From contig NZ_AP022615.1 in assembly GCF_010730745.1 (NCBI RefSeq), forward strand, positions 4,216,001-4,280,000: DNA of 64,000 nucleotides. The letters run 5' to 3'. Positions 25,000 through 33,627 of this stretch are shown here, piece by piece. The notes beneath the pieces are model-generated. The model did no database searches. It was not told the DNA's origin and saw nothing but the letters and a program-made list of their open reading frames with translations. The stretch is from Mycobacterium heidelbergense. Lineage in GTDB: Bacteria; Actinomycetota; Actinomycetes; Mycobacteriales; Mycobacteriaceae. The position numbers were made by a program, and so were the translations under genes. Numbering within the stretch: the first letter of the stretch is position 1; each line of letters begins with the position of its first letter.

Positions 25000-26153
25000 T
25001 TAACCACCGGCCTGGGCGGCGTCAACTTCACCCGCTACCGCGACGGCGCCGCGGTAGCGATCGCGCGCGATCAGGGCGGTGTGCAGGTCGTCGATCAGCG
25101 GGTCGAGGAATGTGGAGCGGTATTCGGCGTCGCCGGCCGCGCGGGCGCTGATGTACATGAACGTCAGCGCGCCGAGGAAGAGGGTCATGTGGATCAGCGA
25201 ATCGGCCACCGGCAGCGTGAATCCCAGCACCGTCGCGGTGCTCGTGTAGGTGTGGGTCCATTCGTTGAGCAGCGGTGGGTCCAGGACGATGAGCCCCAGG
25301 ATCAGGTAGATCGTGGCGGTGACGACCGCCACGACCAGGATCTGCGCCAGTTGCGAGGCGGCCAGCACGAACACCACGTTGAGGCGCTCGGCCCGTTTCA
25401 GGGGCGGGCAGTCACGGGTGTCCGGCATGGCCGCGAAGGGCGTCCCGGAAAGCCTTTCCGTGTCGTCGGGCAGCGCCGCCGTCGATCGCAGCATCGGCCT
25501 GACCCGCTCCCGCGTGGCGGAGACGACGAAGGCCGCGGCGATGGAGAACAGAAACGCGATCGCCAGCCCCAGCCGGTCCCCGCTGATCGTGGCGGCCATG
25601 ATCCAGACGTAGGTGTTGAAGAAGACCAACGCGGTCAACAGCACGACCGGCAGCGCCCGCACGGCCAAGGCTCCGACCGTCGCAAGGTGCGAGAGCATCA
25701 TGCGCACGGCCCACCCGACCACCGACCCGACGCCACAACCGGTCAGGGACGCCACCGCGGCCACGACGACGGCCTCCTGCAGCAGTTGCCGGGGACCGCC
25801 CACGGTGAATCCGACGCATGCCACGACGACCACCGCCGCGGTCGCGATACCAGCCACCCGGCGAGGGCCATCAGGGGGAGCGCCAGCGCGACTATCGCCA
25901 GCACCACCAGCTCGGAGGTCGTCGGCTGCGCGGTGATCTCGACGTCGTGGCCGCCCGTGATCAGGTAGACGGGCAGGATGCAGGCCTGCAGCGCCCCATA
26001 CGCCGCCAGCGCGGGCGCCGATCGCGGCCAGAGCCGCCGCCACCGGTCTCGCCTCGTCAGCACCGACGGCAAACCCCGCTCCAGGAACCAGCTTTCGGCC
26101 GCCGCGCTCGCCGATGCTTGGCGCGCCGCCGGTCGGCCGCGGGAAAGGCTCAT
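25000..26153 (-). pseudogene. Rv2113-like integral membrane protein gene with a frameshift
   Basis: Two overlapping minus-strand frames together give a normal-length protein. The first, from ATG 26153, encodes RRDRWRRLWPRSAPALAAYGA and membrane helices up to ALPLMALAGWLV. The second continues from about 25850 with GIATAAVVVVACVGF and several more membrane segments to the stop at 25000. Joining them needs one base added near 25830-25871, so the gene has lost a base or the assembly has a single-base error. About 380 residues and 7-8 helices in total; function unknown. It lies head to head with dop. Confidence 0.7.
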
Positions 26154-26209
26154 GCCGGCTCACCCTAGCGGCGCGGCGGGCCGCGGGCGGTACACATTGT
26201 CGCTGCGCC

Positions 26210-26215
26210 TAGTCT
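26210..26215 (+). promoter_or_regulatory. Candidate -10 of dop, leaderless
   Basis: TAGTCT, then seven bases, then the ATG at 26223. No ribosome binding site is visible. Confidence 0.5.
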
Positions 26216-26222
26216 TTAAGTC

Positions 26223-27731
26223 ATGCAAAGGATTATCGGGACGGAGGTCGAGTACGGCATTTCCTCGCCGTCGGACCCGACCGCCAACCCGATCCTCACC
26301 TCGACCCAGGCGGTGCTGGCCTATGCGGCCGCCGCCGGCATTCAGCGCGCCAAACGCACCCGCTGGGACTACGAGGTGGAATCGCCGCTGCGCGACGCCC
26401 GCGGCTTCGACCTGAGCCGCTCGGCCGGGCCCCCGCCCGTCGTCGACGCCGACGAGGTCGGCGCGGCCAACATGATCCTGACCAACGGGGCGCGGCTCTA
26501 CGTCGACCACGCGCACCCGGAGTACTCCGCGCCCGAGTGCACCGACCCGCTGGACGCGGTGATCTGGGACAAGGCCGGCGAACGCGTGATGGAGGCCGCC
26601 GCCCGGCACGTGGCCAGCGTGCCCGGGGCCGCCAAACTGCAGCTCTACAAGAACAACGTCGACGGCAAGGGCGCCTCCTACGGGTCGCACGAGAACTACC
26701 TGATGAGCCGGCAGACGCCGTTTTCGGCCATCATCGCCGGGCTGACCCCGTTTTTGGTGTCCCGGCAGGTGGTCACCGGCTCCGGGCGGGTCGGCATCGG
26801 GCCCTCCGGTGACGAGCCGGGCTTCCAGCTGTCCCAGCGTTCCGACTACATCGAGGTCGAGGTCGGGCTGGAGACCACGCTCAAGCGCGGCATCATCAAC
26901 ACCCGCGACGAACCGCACGCCGACGCCGACCGGTACCGGCGGCTGCACGTGATCATCGGCGACGCCAACCTCGCCGAGACGTCGACGTACCTGAAGCTGG
27001 GCACCACGGCGCTGGTGCTCGACCTGATCGAAGAGGGCCCCGCGCACGGGATAGACCTCACCGACCTGACGCTGGCGCGGCCGGTGCAGGCCGTCCACGC
27101 CATCAGCCGCGATCCGTCGCTGCGGGTCGCCGTGGCCCTGGCCGACGGCCGCGAACTCACCGGCCTTGCGCTGCAACGGATCTATCTCGACCGGGTGGCC
27201 AAGCTCGTCGACGGCCGCGACCCGGATCCCCGCGCGGCCGACATCGTCGAGACCTGGGCACACGTGCTCGACCAGCTCGAGCGCGACCCGATGGAGTGCG
27301 CGGAGCTGCTCGACTGGCCGGCCAAGCTGCGGCTGCTCGAGGGCTTCCGCCAGCGGGAGAACCTGAGCTGGTCGGCGCCGCGGCTGCACCTCGTCGACCT
27401 GCAATACTCCGACGTCCGGCTGGACAAGGGCCTGTACAACCGGCTGGTCGCCCGCGGCTCGATGAAGCGCCTGGTCACCGAGCATCAGGTGCTGGACGCC
27501 GTCGACAACCCGCCGACGGACACCCGCGCCTACTTCCGCGGGGAATGCCTGCGCCGGTTCGGGGCCGACATCGCCGCGGCCAGCTGGGACTCGGTGATTT
27601 TCGACCTCGGCGGCGATTCGCTGGTGCGCATCCCGACGCTGGAGCCGCTGCGCGGCAGCAAGGCGCACGTCGGGGCGTTATTGGACTCCGTGGACAGCGC
27701 CGTGGAGCTGGTGGAACAACTGACCAGCTAA
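26223..27731 (+). CDS. dop: Pup deamidase/depupylase
   Basis: 502 aa. Converts the C-terminal Gln of Pup to Glu and also removes Pup from substrates, using an ATP-dependent carboxylate-amine ligase fold related to glutamine synthetase. The nucleotide/Mg site starts with IGTEVEYGI at the N-terminus; further motifs are GARLYVDHAHPEYSAPE (with the catalytic Asp region), LYKNNVDGKGASYGSHENY and INTRDEPHADADRYRRLHV. Distinguished from PafA by the TEVEYGISS start and the ~40-residue Dop loop near residues 42-80. It lies directly upstream of pup. Confidence 0.96.
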   Translation: MQRIIGTEVEYGISSPSDPTANPILTSTQAVLAYAAAAGIQRAKRTRWDYEVESPLRDARGFDLSRSAGPPPVVDADEVGAANMILTNGARLYVDHAHPEYSAPECTDPLDAVIWDKAGERVMEAAARHVASVPGAAKLQLYKNNVDGKGASYGSHENYLMSRQTPFSAIIAGLTPFLVSRQVVTGSGRVGIGPSGDEPGFQLSQRSDYIEVEVGLETTLKRGIINTRDEPHADADRYRRLHVIIGDANLAETSTYLKLGTTALVLDLIEEGPAHGIDLTDLTLARPVQAVHAISRDPSLRVAVALADGRELTGLALQRIYLDRVAKLVDGRDPDPRAADIVETWAHVLDQLERDPMECAELLDWPAKLRLLEGFRQRENLSWSAPRLHLVDLQYSDVRLDKGLYNRLVARGSMKRLVTEHQVLDAVDNPPTDTRAYFRGECLRRFGADIAAASWDSVIFDLGGDSLVRIPTLEPLRGSKAHVGALLDSVDSAVELVEQLTS

Positions 27732-27765
27732 GCCCGTTAGACCCGGAAACGTCGGTGCTGACCGG

Positions 27766-27771
27766 TACTGT
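27766..27771 (+). promoter_or_regulatory. Candidate -10 upstream of pup
   Basis: TACTGT fits TANNNT and lies about 50 bases before the pup ATG, in the dop-pup gap. It could give pup-prcBA a promoter separate from dop. Confidence 0.35.
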
Positions 27772-27823
27772 AGAGGAGACCGGCGGGCGTGTGACGCGGC
27801 CGATAACAAAGCAGGAGGCGGCG

Positions 27824-28018
27824 ATGGCTCAGGAGCAGACCAAGCGTGGCGGTGGCGGCGGGGACGACGACGACTTCGCCGACGGCACGGCCGCGGGCCA
27901 GGAGCGTCGCGAGAAGTTGGCCGAGGAAACCGACGATCTGCTCGACGAGATTGACGACGTCCTTGAGGAAAACGCCGAGGACTTTGTCCGCGCGTACGTC
28001 CAAAAGGGCGGACAGTGA
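27824..28018 (+). CDS. pup: Prokaryotic ubiquitin-like protein Pup
   Basis: 64 aa, the family's normal length. Starts MAQEQTKRGGGGGDDDD, followed by the helical Mpa-binding region (EERREKLAEETDDLLDEIDD-like) and ending VQKGGQ. The terminal Gln must be deamidated by Dop before PafA can ligate Pup to lysines. AGGAGG lies a few bases before the ATG. The stop overlaps the prcB GTG as GTGA, so translation is coupled to the proteasome. Confidence 0.97.
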   Translation: MAQEQTKRGGGGGDDDDFADGTAAGQERREKLAEETDDLLDEIDDVLEENAEDFVRAYVQKGGQ

Positions 28019-28866
28019 CCTGGCCGCTCTCCGATCGCCTGTCCGCTAACCCACCCGCCGTCGACCTGTCCTCGTTCGCAGACTTCCTGCGCCGCCAGGC
28101 GCCGGAGTTGCTGCCGGCCAGCCTCAGCGGCGGGAGCGTCGGTGACCGGCTGCCGCACGGCACCACCATCGTCGCGCTGAAATACCCCGGCGGCGTGGTG
28201 ATCGCCGGCGACCGGCGCTCGACGCAGGGCAACATGATCGCCGGGCGCGACGTCAAAAAGGTGTACATCACCGACGACTACACCGCCACCGGCATCGCCG
28301 GCACCGCCGCGGTCGCCGTCGAGTTCGCGCGCCTCTACGCCGTGGAGCTCGAGCACTACGAGAAGCTCGAAGGCGTGCCGCTCACCTTCGCCGGCAAGGT
28401 CAACAGGCTCGCGATCATGGTTCGCGGCAACCTGGCGGCCGCGATGCAGGGGCTGGTCGCCCTGCCGCTGCTGGCGGGCTACGACATCCATGCGGCCGAT
28501 CCCGAAAGCGCCGGCCGCATCGTGTCGTTCGACGCCGCCGGCGGCTGGAACATCGAGGAGGAGGGCTATCAGGCGGTGGGGTCCGGCTCGATCTTCGCCA
28601 AGTCGTCGATGAAGAAGCTGTACTCCCAAGTCATCGATCGTGATTCCGCGCTGCGGGTGGCCGTCGAGGCGCTCTATGACGCCGCCGACGACGATTCCGC
28701 CACGGGCGGACCGGATCTGGTCCGCGGCATCTACCCCACGGCGGTCACCATCGGCGCCGAGGGGGCGGCCGAGGTGCCGGAGGGCCGCATCGCCGAACTG
28801 GCCCGGGAAATCATCGAAAGCCGCTCGCGCGCCGACACTTTCGGTCCCAATGGCGGTGAGAAGTGA
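28015..28866 (+). CDS. prcB: Proteasome beta subunit
   Basis: 283 aa. The catalytic N-terminal-nucleophile hydrolase of the 20S core. A propeptide of 49 residues ends LPHG; processing exposes Thr50 of TTIVALKYPGGVVIAGDRRS. The catalytic Asp and Lys are in GDRRST and GRDVKK. The propeptide is several residues shorter than I recall for M. tuberculosis, lacking a Gly/Ala stretch before the cleavage site. Overlaps pup and prcA by four bases each. Confidence 0.97.
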   Translation: MTWPLSDRLSANPPAVDLSSFADFLRRQAPELLPASLSGGSVGDRLPHGTTIVALKYPGGVVIAGDRRSTQGNMIAGRDVKKVYITDDYTATGIAGTAAVAVEFARLYAVELEHYEKLEGVPLTFAGKVNRLAIMVRGNLAAAMQGLVALPLLAGYDIHAADPESAGRIVSFDAAGGWNIEEEGYQAVGSGSIFAKSSMKKLYSQVIDRDSALRVAVEALYDAADDDSATGGPDLVRGIYPTAVTIGAEGAAEVPEGRIAELAREIIESRSRADTFGPNGGEK

Positions 28867-29588
28867 GCTTCCCGTACTTCATCTCGCCCGAACAGGCGAT
28901 GCGCGAGCGCAGCGAGCTCGCGCGCAAGGGCATCGCGCGGGGCCGCAGCGTGGTGGCGCTCGCCTACGCCGGCGGCGTGCTGTTCGTCGCGGAGAACCCC
29001 TCACGGTCGCTGCAGAAGATCAGCGAGCTCTACGATCGCGTGGGCTTCGCGGCCGCGGGCAAGTACAACGAATTCGACAATCTGCGCCGCGCCGGGATCC
29101 AGTTCGCCGACACCCGCGGCTACGCCTACGACCGCCGCGACGTCACCGGCAGGCAGCTGGCCAACGTCTACGCGCAGGCGCTGGGCAGCATCTTCACCGA
29201 GCAGGCCAAGCCCTACGAGGTCGAGTTGTGCGTCGCCGAGGTCGCGCACTACGGCGAGACGAAACCGCCTGAGCTGTACCGGATCACCTACGACGGGTCG
29301 ATCGCCGACGAGCCGCATTTCGTGGTGATGGGCGGCACCACCGAACCGATCACCAACGCGCTCAAGGAAACCTACGCCGAAAACGCCGACCTGCGCGACG
29401 CGGTGCGCATCGCGATCGAGGCGCTGCGGGCAACCAGTGGCAACGGCGCGGGCAGCGACCAGCCCGCGCTCGGCGTGTCCAACCTGGAGGTCGCCATCCT
29501 CGACGCCAGCCGGCCGCGGCGGGCGTTTCGGCGCATCACGGGATCCGGCCTGGAAGCGCTGCTATCGCAGCAGGAGCAGCCCGACTGA
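28863..29588 (+). CDS. prcA: Proteasome alpha subunit
   Basis: 241 aa. Forms the outer rings of the 20S proteasome. The N-terminal gate residues MSFPYFISPEQAMRERSELARKGIARG match actinobacterial alpha subunits. The core shows VVALAYAGGVLFVAENPS and GKYNEFDNLRRAGIQFADTRGY. No catalytic Thr, as expected. GTG overlaps the prcB stop. It is convergent with the 13E12 gene one base further on. Confidence 0.97.
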   Translation: MSFPYFISPEQAMRERSELARKGIARGRSVVALAYAGGVLFVAENPSRSLQKISELYDRVGFAAAGKYNEFDNLRRAGIQFADTRGYAYDRRDVTGRQLANVYAQALGSIFTEQAKPYEVELCVAEVAHYGETKPPELYRITYDGSIADEPHFVVMGGTTEPITNALKETYAENADLRDAVRIAIEALRATSGNGAGSDQPALGVSNLEVAILDASRPRRAFRRITGSGLEALLSQQEQPD

Positions 29589-29589
29589 C

Positions 29590-31134
29590 TCAAAACGGTG
29601 GCGGCTTGTTGCGTTCGGCGACATGCGCGTCATTGAGGGCGCGTTCGCGTTCGATGCGGCGGGCGAGGTCGGCGGCTCGGGTCCGTTGTCTCAGTGGCAT
29701 CATCACGCCCCGGCGCTCGACGGTGGTTGCCGGGGTTGGGGTTTCGGGTAGCGCGGCGGTAGTGGTGTGCCAGGCGGGGAAGAAGATGCGGCTGCCCGGG
29801 CGGGTGGTGTAAGTGCGGCCGTTGGGCGCGGTCCAGACCACCGTGCCATCCGGCAGTTGCACGTCGCGCCAGTCTGTCCAAAACGTCTTCAGAAGGTGGT
29901 GTTTTCTACATTCGCACTTGAGATTTGACGGATGCGTGGGCCCGACCGGATAGGGCACCGTGTGGTCGATGTCGCAAAATTCGGCGGGGCGGTCACAACC
30001 GGGGAACCGGCACGTCAAATCCCGGATTCGGACGAATTCGGCCAGCTTGGCCGACGGCCGGTAATGCGGCTCCGGCGCGAAGTCGCCGGGCTGGCGCACC
30101 TGGCTGATTGTGGCGCCGCCGCGGATCAGTTCGGCCAGCAGCGGCGCGGGCACCACACCGCCGTTGGTGATCAGCGCGGCGGGCGGTTTGACCGCCGACG
30201 TCGCGGGCGGATCGGGGTCGGGGTCGGGGGCCAGCGCCTCGGCGAGGGTCATGTCCGGCGTGATCGGTCGCGGCGGGGGTCCCTCGCCCGAGACGTGCGG
30301 GTCGGGTTCGGCCTCGAGCGCCGAGGCCTCGGCGACGACGTGGATGACGATACCGGCTGCCCGCTCGTCCTTGTCGGTGTCGGAGGGGCAGTCGGCGTTG
30401 CCGCAAGCGCATGCGAGCCGCTCGGCGCCGGCGGCCAGCGCCCCCAGCGCGTCGGCGCGGCGCTGGGCGATGGTGCGCGGGTCGTCGTCGCAGACGGCGT
30501 GGGCCATCTGCATCAGCCGGCGATCCAGCATCGCCGCGTCGGTGGCGTATAGCCGTCCCCACAGCGCGGCCGTGCCGGCATGGTCGTCGGCGGCGCCGAC
30601 GCATACCTCGCGATTGCGGGCCGTCATGCGTGTGCGCCGCAGCGCACCGGGGTCGTAACGGTCGATCCACCCGTCGATGGCCTGCTCCAGTTTGGACGCC
30701 GACAACGGCCCCCAGGCGATCGCGTGTTCGGCCAGGGCGGCATCGACGAATCCCAGGGCCTCCTGGTCCCGGATCAGGTAGGTCCGCCACGCGATGACGG
30801 ACACCAGGTAAGCGCTGAGCCGCCCGGCCAAGAACAGCGCCGCCACCCTGGGCAGGCGGTTCAGGGTGAGGCTCAGATGCATCTGCCCCGACGCCTTGCC
30901 ATGGCTGACGCCCAGCGCCGCGGCCACTTCCGCGGCCGCGGAGTCCCAGGAGTCGCAGGCCCAGTTCGCGCGCTTGTCATCGCCCGTCCGCCGGCGGGTG
31001 AGTTCGGCGATCGCGGACAGGCGCCGGGCGCCCACGGCCGCCTCGGCGCGCGCACAGTCCTCGATCGCGGCCACCAGCGCGGCGTCGTCGGCGCGGCGCA
31101 GCTCCGCGGGGTCCGGCAGCAACAGTTCGAACAT
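29590..31134 (-). CDS. 13E12 repeat family protein (DUF222 with C-terminal HNH nuclease)
   Basis: 514 aa from ATG 31134 (a start at 31194 would add 20). DUF222 covers about 10-330, beginning with the usual start PDPAELRRADDAALVAAIED. A Pro/Asp-rich linker follows, then an HNH domain with CRFPGCDRPAEFCDIDHTVPY and KCECRKHHLLK, whose cysteine and histidine residues bind metal. Members occur in many copies in mycobacteria and some carry phage attachment sites. It sits between prcA and pafA, where H37Rv also has a 13E12 gene (Rv2100) along with others. Function of the family is unknown. Confidence 0.88.
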   Translation of the reverse strand: MFELLLPDPAELRRADDAALVAAIEDCARAEAAVGARRLSAIAELTRRRTGDDKRANWACDSWDSAAAEVAAALGVSHGKASGQMHLSLTLNRLPRVAALFLAGRLSAYLVSVIAWRTYLIRDQEALGFVDAALAEHAIAWGPLSASKLEQAIDGWIDRYDPGALRRTRMTARNREVCVGAADDHAGTAALWGRLYATDAAMLDRRLMQMAHAVCDDDPRTIAQRRADALGALAAGAERLACACGNADCPSDTDKDERAAGIVIHVVAEASALEAEPDPHVSGEGPPPRPITPDMTLAEALAPDPDPDPPATSAVKPPAALITNGGVVPAPLLAELIRGGATISQVRQPGDFAPEPHYRPSAKLAEFVRIRDLTCRFPGCDRPAEFCDIDHTVPYPVGPTHPSNLKCECRKHHLLKTFWTDWRDVQLPDGTVVWTAPNGRTYTTRPGSRIFFPAWHTTTAALPETPTPATTVERRGVMMPLRQRTRAADLARRIERERALNDAHVAERNKPPPF

Positions 31135-31198
31135 ATTTTCGATAGTACGCGAACGGACTGACAGCGCGGCTTCCTCACCTTCGCGGTCGGACAACCAG

Positions 31199-31204
31199 TA
31201 CCCT
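31199..31204 (+). promoter_or_regulatory. Candidate -10 of pafA, leaderless
   Basis: TACCCT followed by seven bases and the GTG at 31212, the same arrangement as at dop and metH. Confidence 0.5.
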
Positions 31205-31211
31205 CGATTAC

Positions 31212-32570
31212 GTGCAGCGACGAATTATGGGCATCGAGACCGAGTTCGGTGTCACCTGCACGTTCCATGGCCATCGCCGCCTGTCCCCGGACGAGGTCGC
31301 CCGCTACCTGTTCCGCCGGGTGGTGTCGTGGGGCCGCAGCTCCAACGTCTTCCTGCGCAACGGCGCCCGCCTCTACCTCGACGTGGGCAGCCACCCCGAG
31401 TACGCCACGGCCGAATGCGACAGCCTGGTGCAGCTGGTCACCCACGACCGGGCCGGCGAGTGGGTGCTGGAGGACCTGCTGATCGACGCCGAGCAGCGGC
31501 TCGCCGACGAGGGCATCGGCGGCGACATCTATCTGTTCAAGAACAACACCGATTCGGCCGGCAATTCGTATGGCTGCCACGAGAACTACCTGATCGTGCG
31601 CGCCGGCGAGTTCTCCCGGATCTCCGATGTGCTGCTGCCGTTCCTGGTCACCCGCCAGCTGATCTGCGGCGCGGGCAAGGTGCTGCAGACCCCCAAGGCC
31701 GCGACGTTCTGCCTTTCCCAACGCGCCGAGCACATTTGGGAGGGTGTCTCCAGCGCGACGACCCGATCACGCCCCATCATCAACACCCGCGACGAGCCGC
31801 ACGCCGACGCCGAGAAGTACCGGCGCCTGCACGTCATCGTCGGCGACTCCAACATGTGCGAGACCACCACCATGCTCAAGGTGGGCACCGCGGCGCTGGT
31901 GCTGGAGATGATCGAGGCCGGGGTGGCGTTCCGCGACTTCTCGCTGGACAACCCGATCCGGGCCATCCGCGAGGTCAGCCATGACGTCACCGGCCGGCGG
32001 CCGGTGCGGCTGGCCGGCGGGCGGCAGGCCAGCGCGCTGGACATCCAGCGCGAGTACTACAGCCGCGCCGTCGAGCACCTGCAGACCCGGGAGCCCAACG
32101 CGCAGGTCGAGCAGGTCGTCGACCTATGGGGCCGTCAGCTCGACGCCGTCGAGAGCCAGGATTTCGCGAAGGTGGACACCGAGATCGACTGGGTGATCAA
32201 GCGCAAGCTGTTCCAGCGCTACCAGGACCGCTACACCATGGAGCTGTCCGACCCGAAGATCGCCCAGCTGGACCTCGCCTACCACGACATCAAGCGCGGG
32301 CGCGGCGTCTTCGACCTGCTGCAGCGCAAGGGCCTGGCCGCTCGCGTCACCACCGACGAGGACATCGCCGAGGCCGTCGACACCCCGCCGCAAACCACCC
32401 GGGCCCGGCTGCGCGGGGAGTTCATCAGCGCCGCCCAGGCGGCCGGCCGCGACTTCACCGTCGACTGGGTGCACCTCAAGCTCAACGACCAGGCCCAGCG
32501 CACCGTGCTGTGCAAGGACCCGTTCCGGGCCGTCGACGAGCGGGTCAAGCGGCTGATCGCCAGCATGTAG
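31212..32570 (+). CDS. pafA: Pup-protein ligase
   Basis: 452 aa, the expected length. Ligates the C-terminal Glu of deamidated Pup to substrate lysines with ATP. Shares the Dop fold but lacks the Dop loop: MGIETEFGVTCTFHGHRRLS at the start, LRNGARLYLDVGSHPEYATAE with the catalytic Asp region, FKNNTDSAGNSYGCHENY, and INTRDEPHADAEKYRRLHV. GTG start with a leaderless -10. Followed by pafB and pafC on the same strand. Confidence 0.96.
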   Translation: MQRRIMGIETEFGVTCTFHGHRRLSPDEVARYLFRRVVSWGRSSNVFLRNGARLYLDVGSHPEYATAECDSLVQLVTHDRAGEWVLEDLLIDAEQRLADEGIGGDIYLFKNNTDSAGNSYGCHENYLIVRAGEFSRISDVLLPFLVTRQLICGAGKVLQTPKAATFCLSQRAEHIWEGVSSATTRSRPIINTRDEPHADAEKYRRLHVIVGDSNMCETTTMLKVGTAALVLEMIEAGVAFRDFSLDNPIRAIREVSHDVTGRRPVRLAGGRQASALDIQREYYSRAVEHLQTREPNAQVEQVVDLWGRQLDAVESQDFAKVDTEIDWVIKRKLFQRYQDRYTMELSDPKIAQLDLAYHDIKRGRGVFDLLQRKGLAARVTTDEDIAEAVDTPPQTTRARLRGEFISAAQAAGRDFTVDWVHLKLNDQAQRTVLCKDPFRAVDERVKRLIASM

Positions 32571-32628
32571 CCGGACTCGGCTCGCCGGTGGAAGCGCGGG
32601 GCGAGGGCCATCGAATAACCTGGTGCAA

Positions 32629-33627
32629 ATGGCGACCTCGAAAGTCGAGCGGCTGGTCAACCTCGTCATCGCTCTGCTGTCCACCCGCGGCTACATCACC
32701 GCCGAAAAGATCAGGTCCAGCGTGGCGGGTTATTCCGACAGCCCCAGCGCCGAGGCGTTCTCCCGGATGTTCGAGCGCGACAAGAACGAACTGCGCGACC
32801 TCGGCATCCCGCTCGAGATCGGCAGGGTGTCGATCACCAACCCCACCGAGGGCTACCGGATCAACCGCGACACCTACGCGCTGCCGCCCGTCACGCTGAC
32901 CGCGGACGAGGCGGCCGCCGTCGCCGTCGCGACGCAGCTGTGGGAGTCGCCCGAACTGATCACCGCGACCCAGGGCGCGTTGCTCAAGCTGCGCGCCGCC
33001 GGGGTCGACGTCGACCCCGTGGAGATAGGGGCGCCGGTGGCCATCGCCTCTCCGGCCGGGGTGCCGGGTCTGCGCGGGTCGGAAGACGTCCTCGGAATCC
33101 TGTTGTCGGCCATCGACTCCCACCGAGCCGTACAGTTCCCGCACCGGCCGTCGCGAATCGAGCCGTACACCACGCGCACCGTCGAGCCGTGGGGCGTGGT
33201 CACCGAGAAGGGCCGCTGGTACCTGGTCGGCCACGACCGCGACCGCGACGCCACCCGCACCTTCCGGCTCTCGCGGGTCGGTGCCGAGGTCACGCCGATC
33301 GGCCCGCCCGGCGCCGTCACCGTGCCCGACGGTGTGGACCTGCGCAGGATCGTGTCCGAAACGGTCGCCGAGATCCCGGCGGGCGGCCAGGCCCGGGTGT
33401 GGGTCGCCGACGGGCGGGCCACCGCGCTGCGGCGCGCCGGGCGGTCCACCGGCGCGCGGCGACTGGGCGGCCGCGACGGCGAGGTGATCGAACTCGACAT
33501 CGGATCCACCGACCGGCTGGCGCGCGACATCGCCGGCTACGGGGCCGACGCCGTCGCGCTCGAGCCGCAAACCCTGCGCGACGACGTGCTGGCCCGGCTG
33601 CGCGCCCACGCGGGACCGTCGGCGTGA
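32629..33627 (+). CDS. pafB: WYL-domain transcriptional regulator PafB
   Basis: 332 aa from ATG 32629, the family length; a GTG six bases earlier is an alternative. N-terminal winged helix (KVERLVNLVIALLSTRGYITAEKI), then a WYL domain around 130-230 with WGVVTEKGRWYLVGHDRDR, and a C-terminal WCX region. In mycobacteria PafBC activates the LexA-independent DNA damage response; the WYL domain is thought to sense nucleic acid. It overlaps pafC by four bases. Confidence 0.94.
   Translation: MATSKVERLVNLVIALLSTRGYITAEKIRSSVAGYSDSPSAEAFSRMFERDKNELRDLGIPLEIGRVSITNPTEGYRINRDTYALPPVTLTADEAAAVAVATQLWESPELITATQGALLKLRAAGVDVDPVEIGAPVAIASPAGVPGLRGSEDVLGILLSAIDSHRAVQFPHRPSRIEPYTTRTVEPWGVVTEKGRWYLVGHDRDRDATRTFRLSRVGAEVTPIGPPGAVTVPDGVDLRRIVSETVAEIPAGGQARVWVADGRATALRRAGRSTGARRLGGRDGEVIELDIGSTDRLARDIAGYGADAVALEPQTLRDDVLARLRAHAGPSA

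Noticed and set aside
25000..26163. Continuous 387-aa protein from the start at 26163
   Set aside because: Its first ~110 residues are Arg/Gly/Pro-rich out-of-frame translation; the real N-terminal membrane sequence is in the frame starting at 26153.
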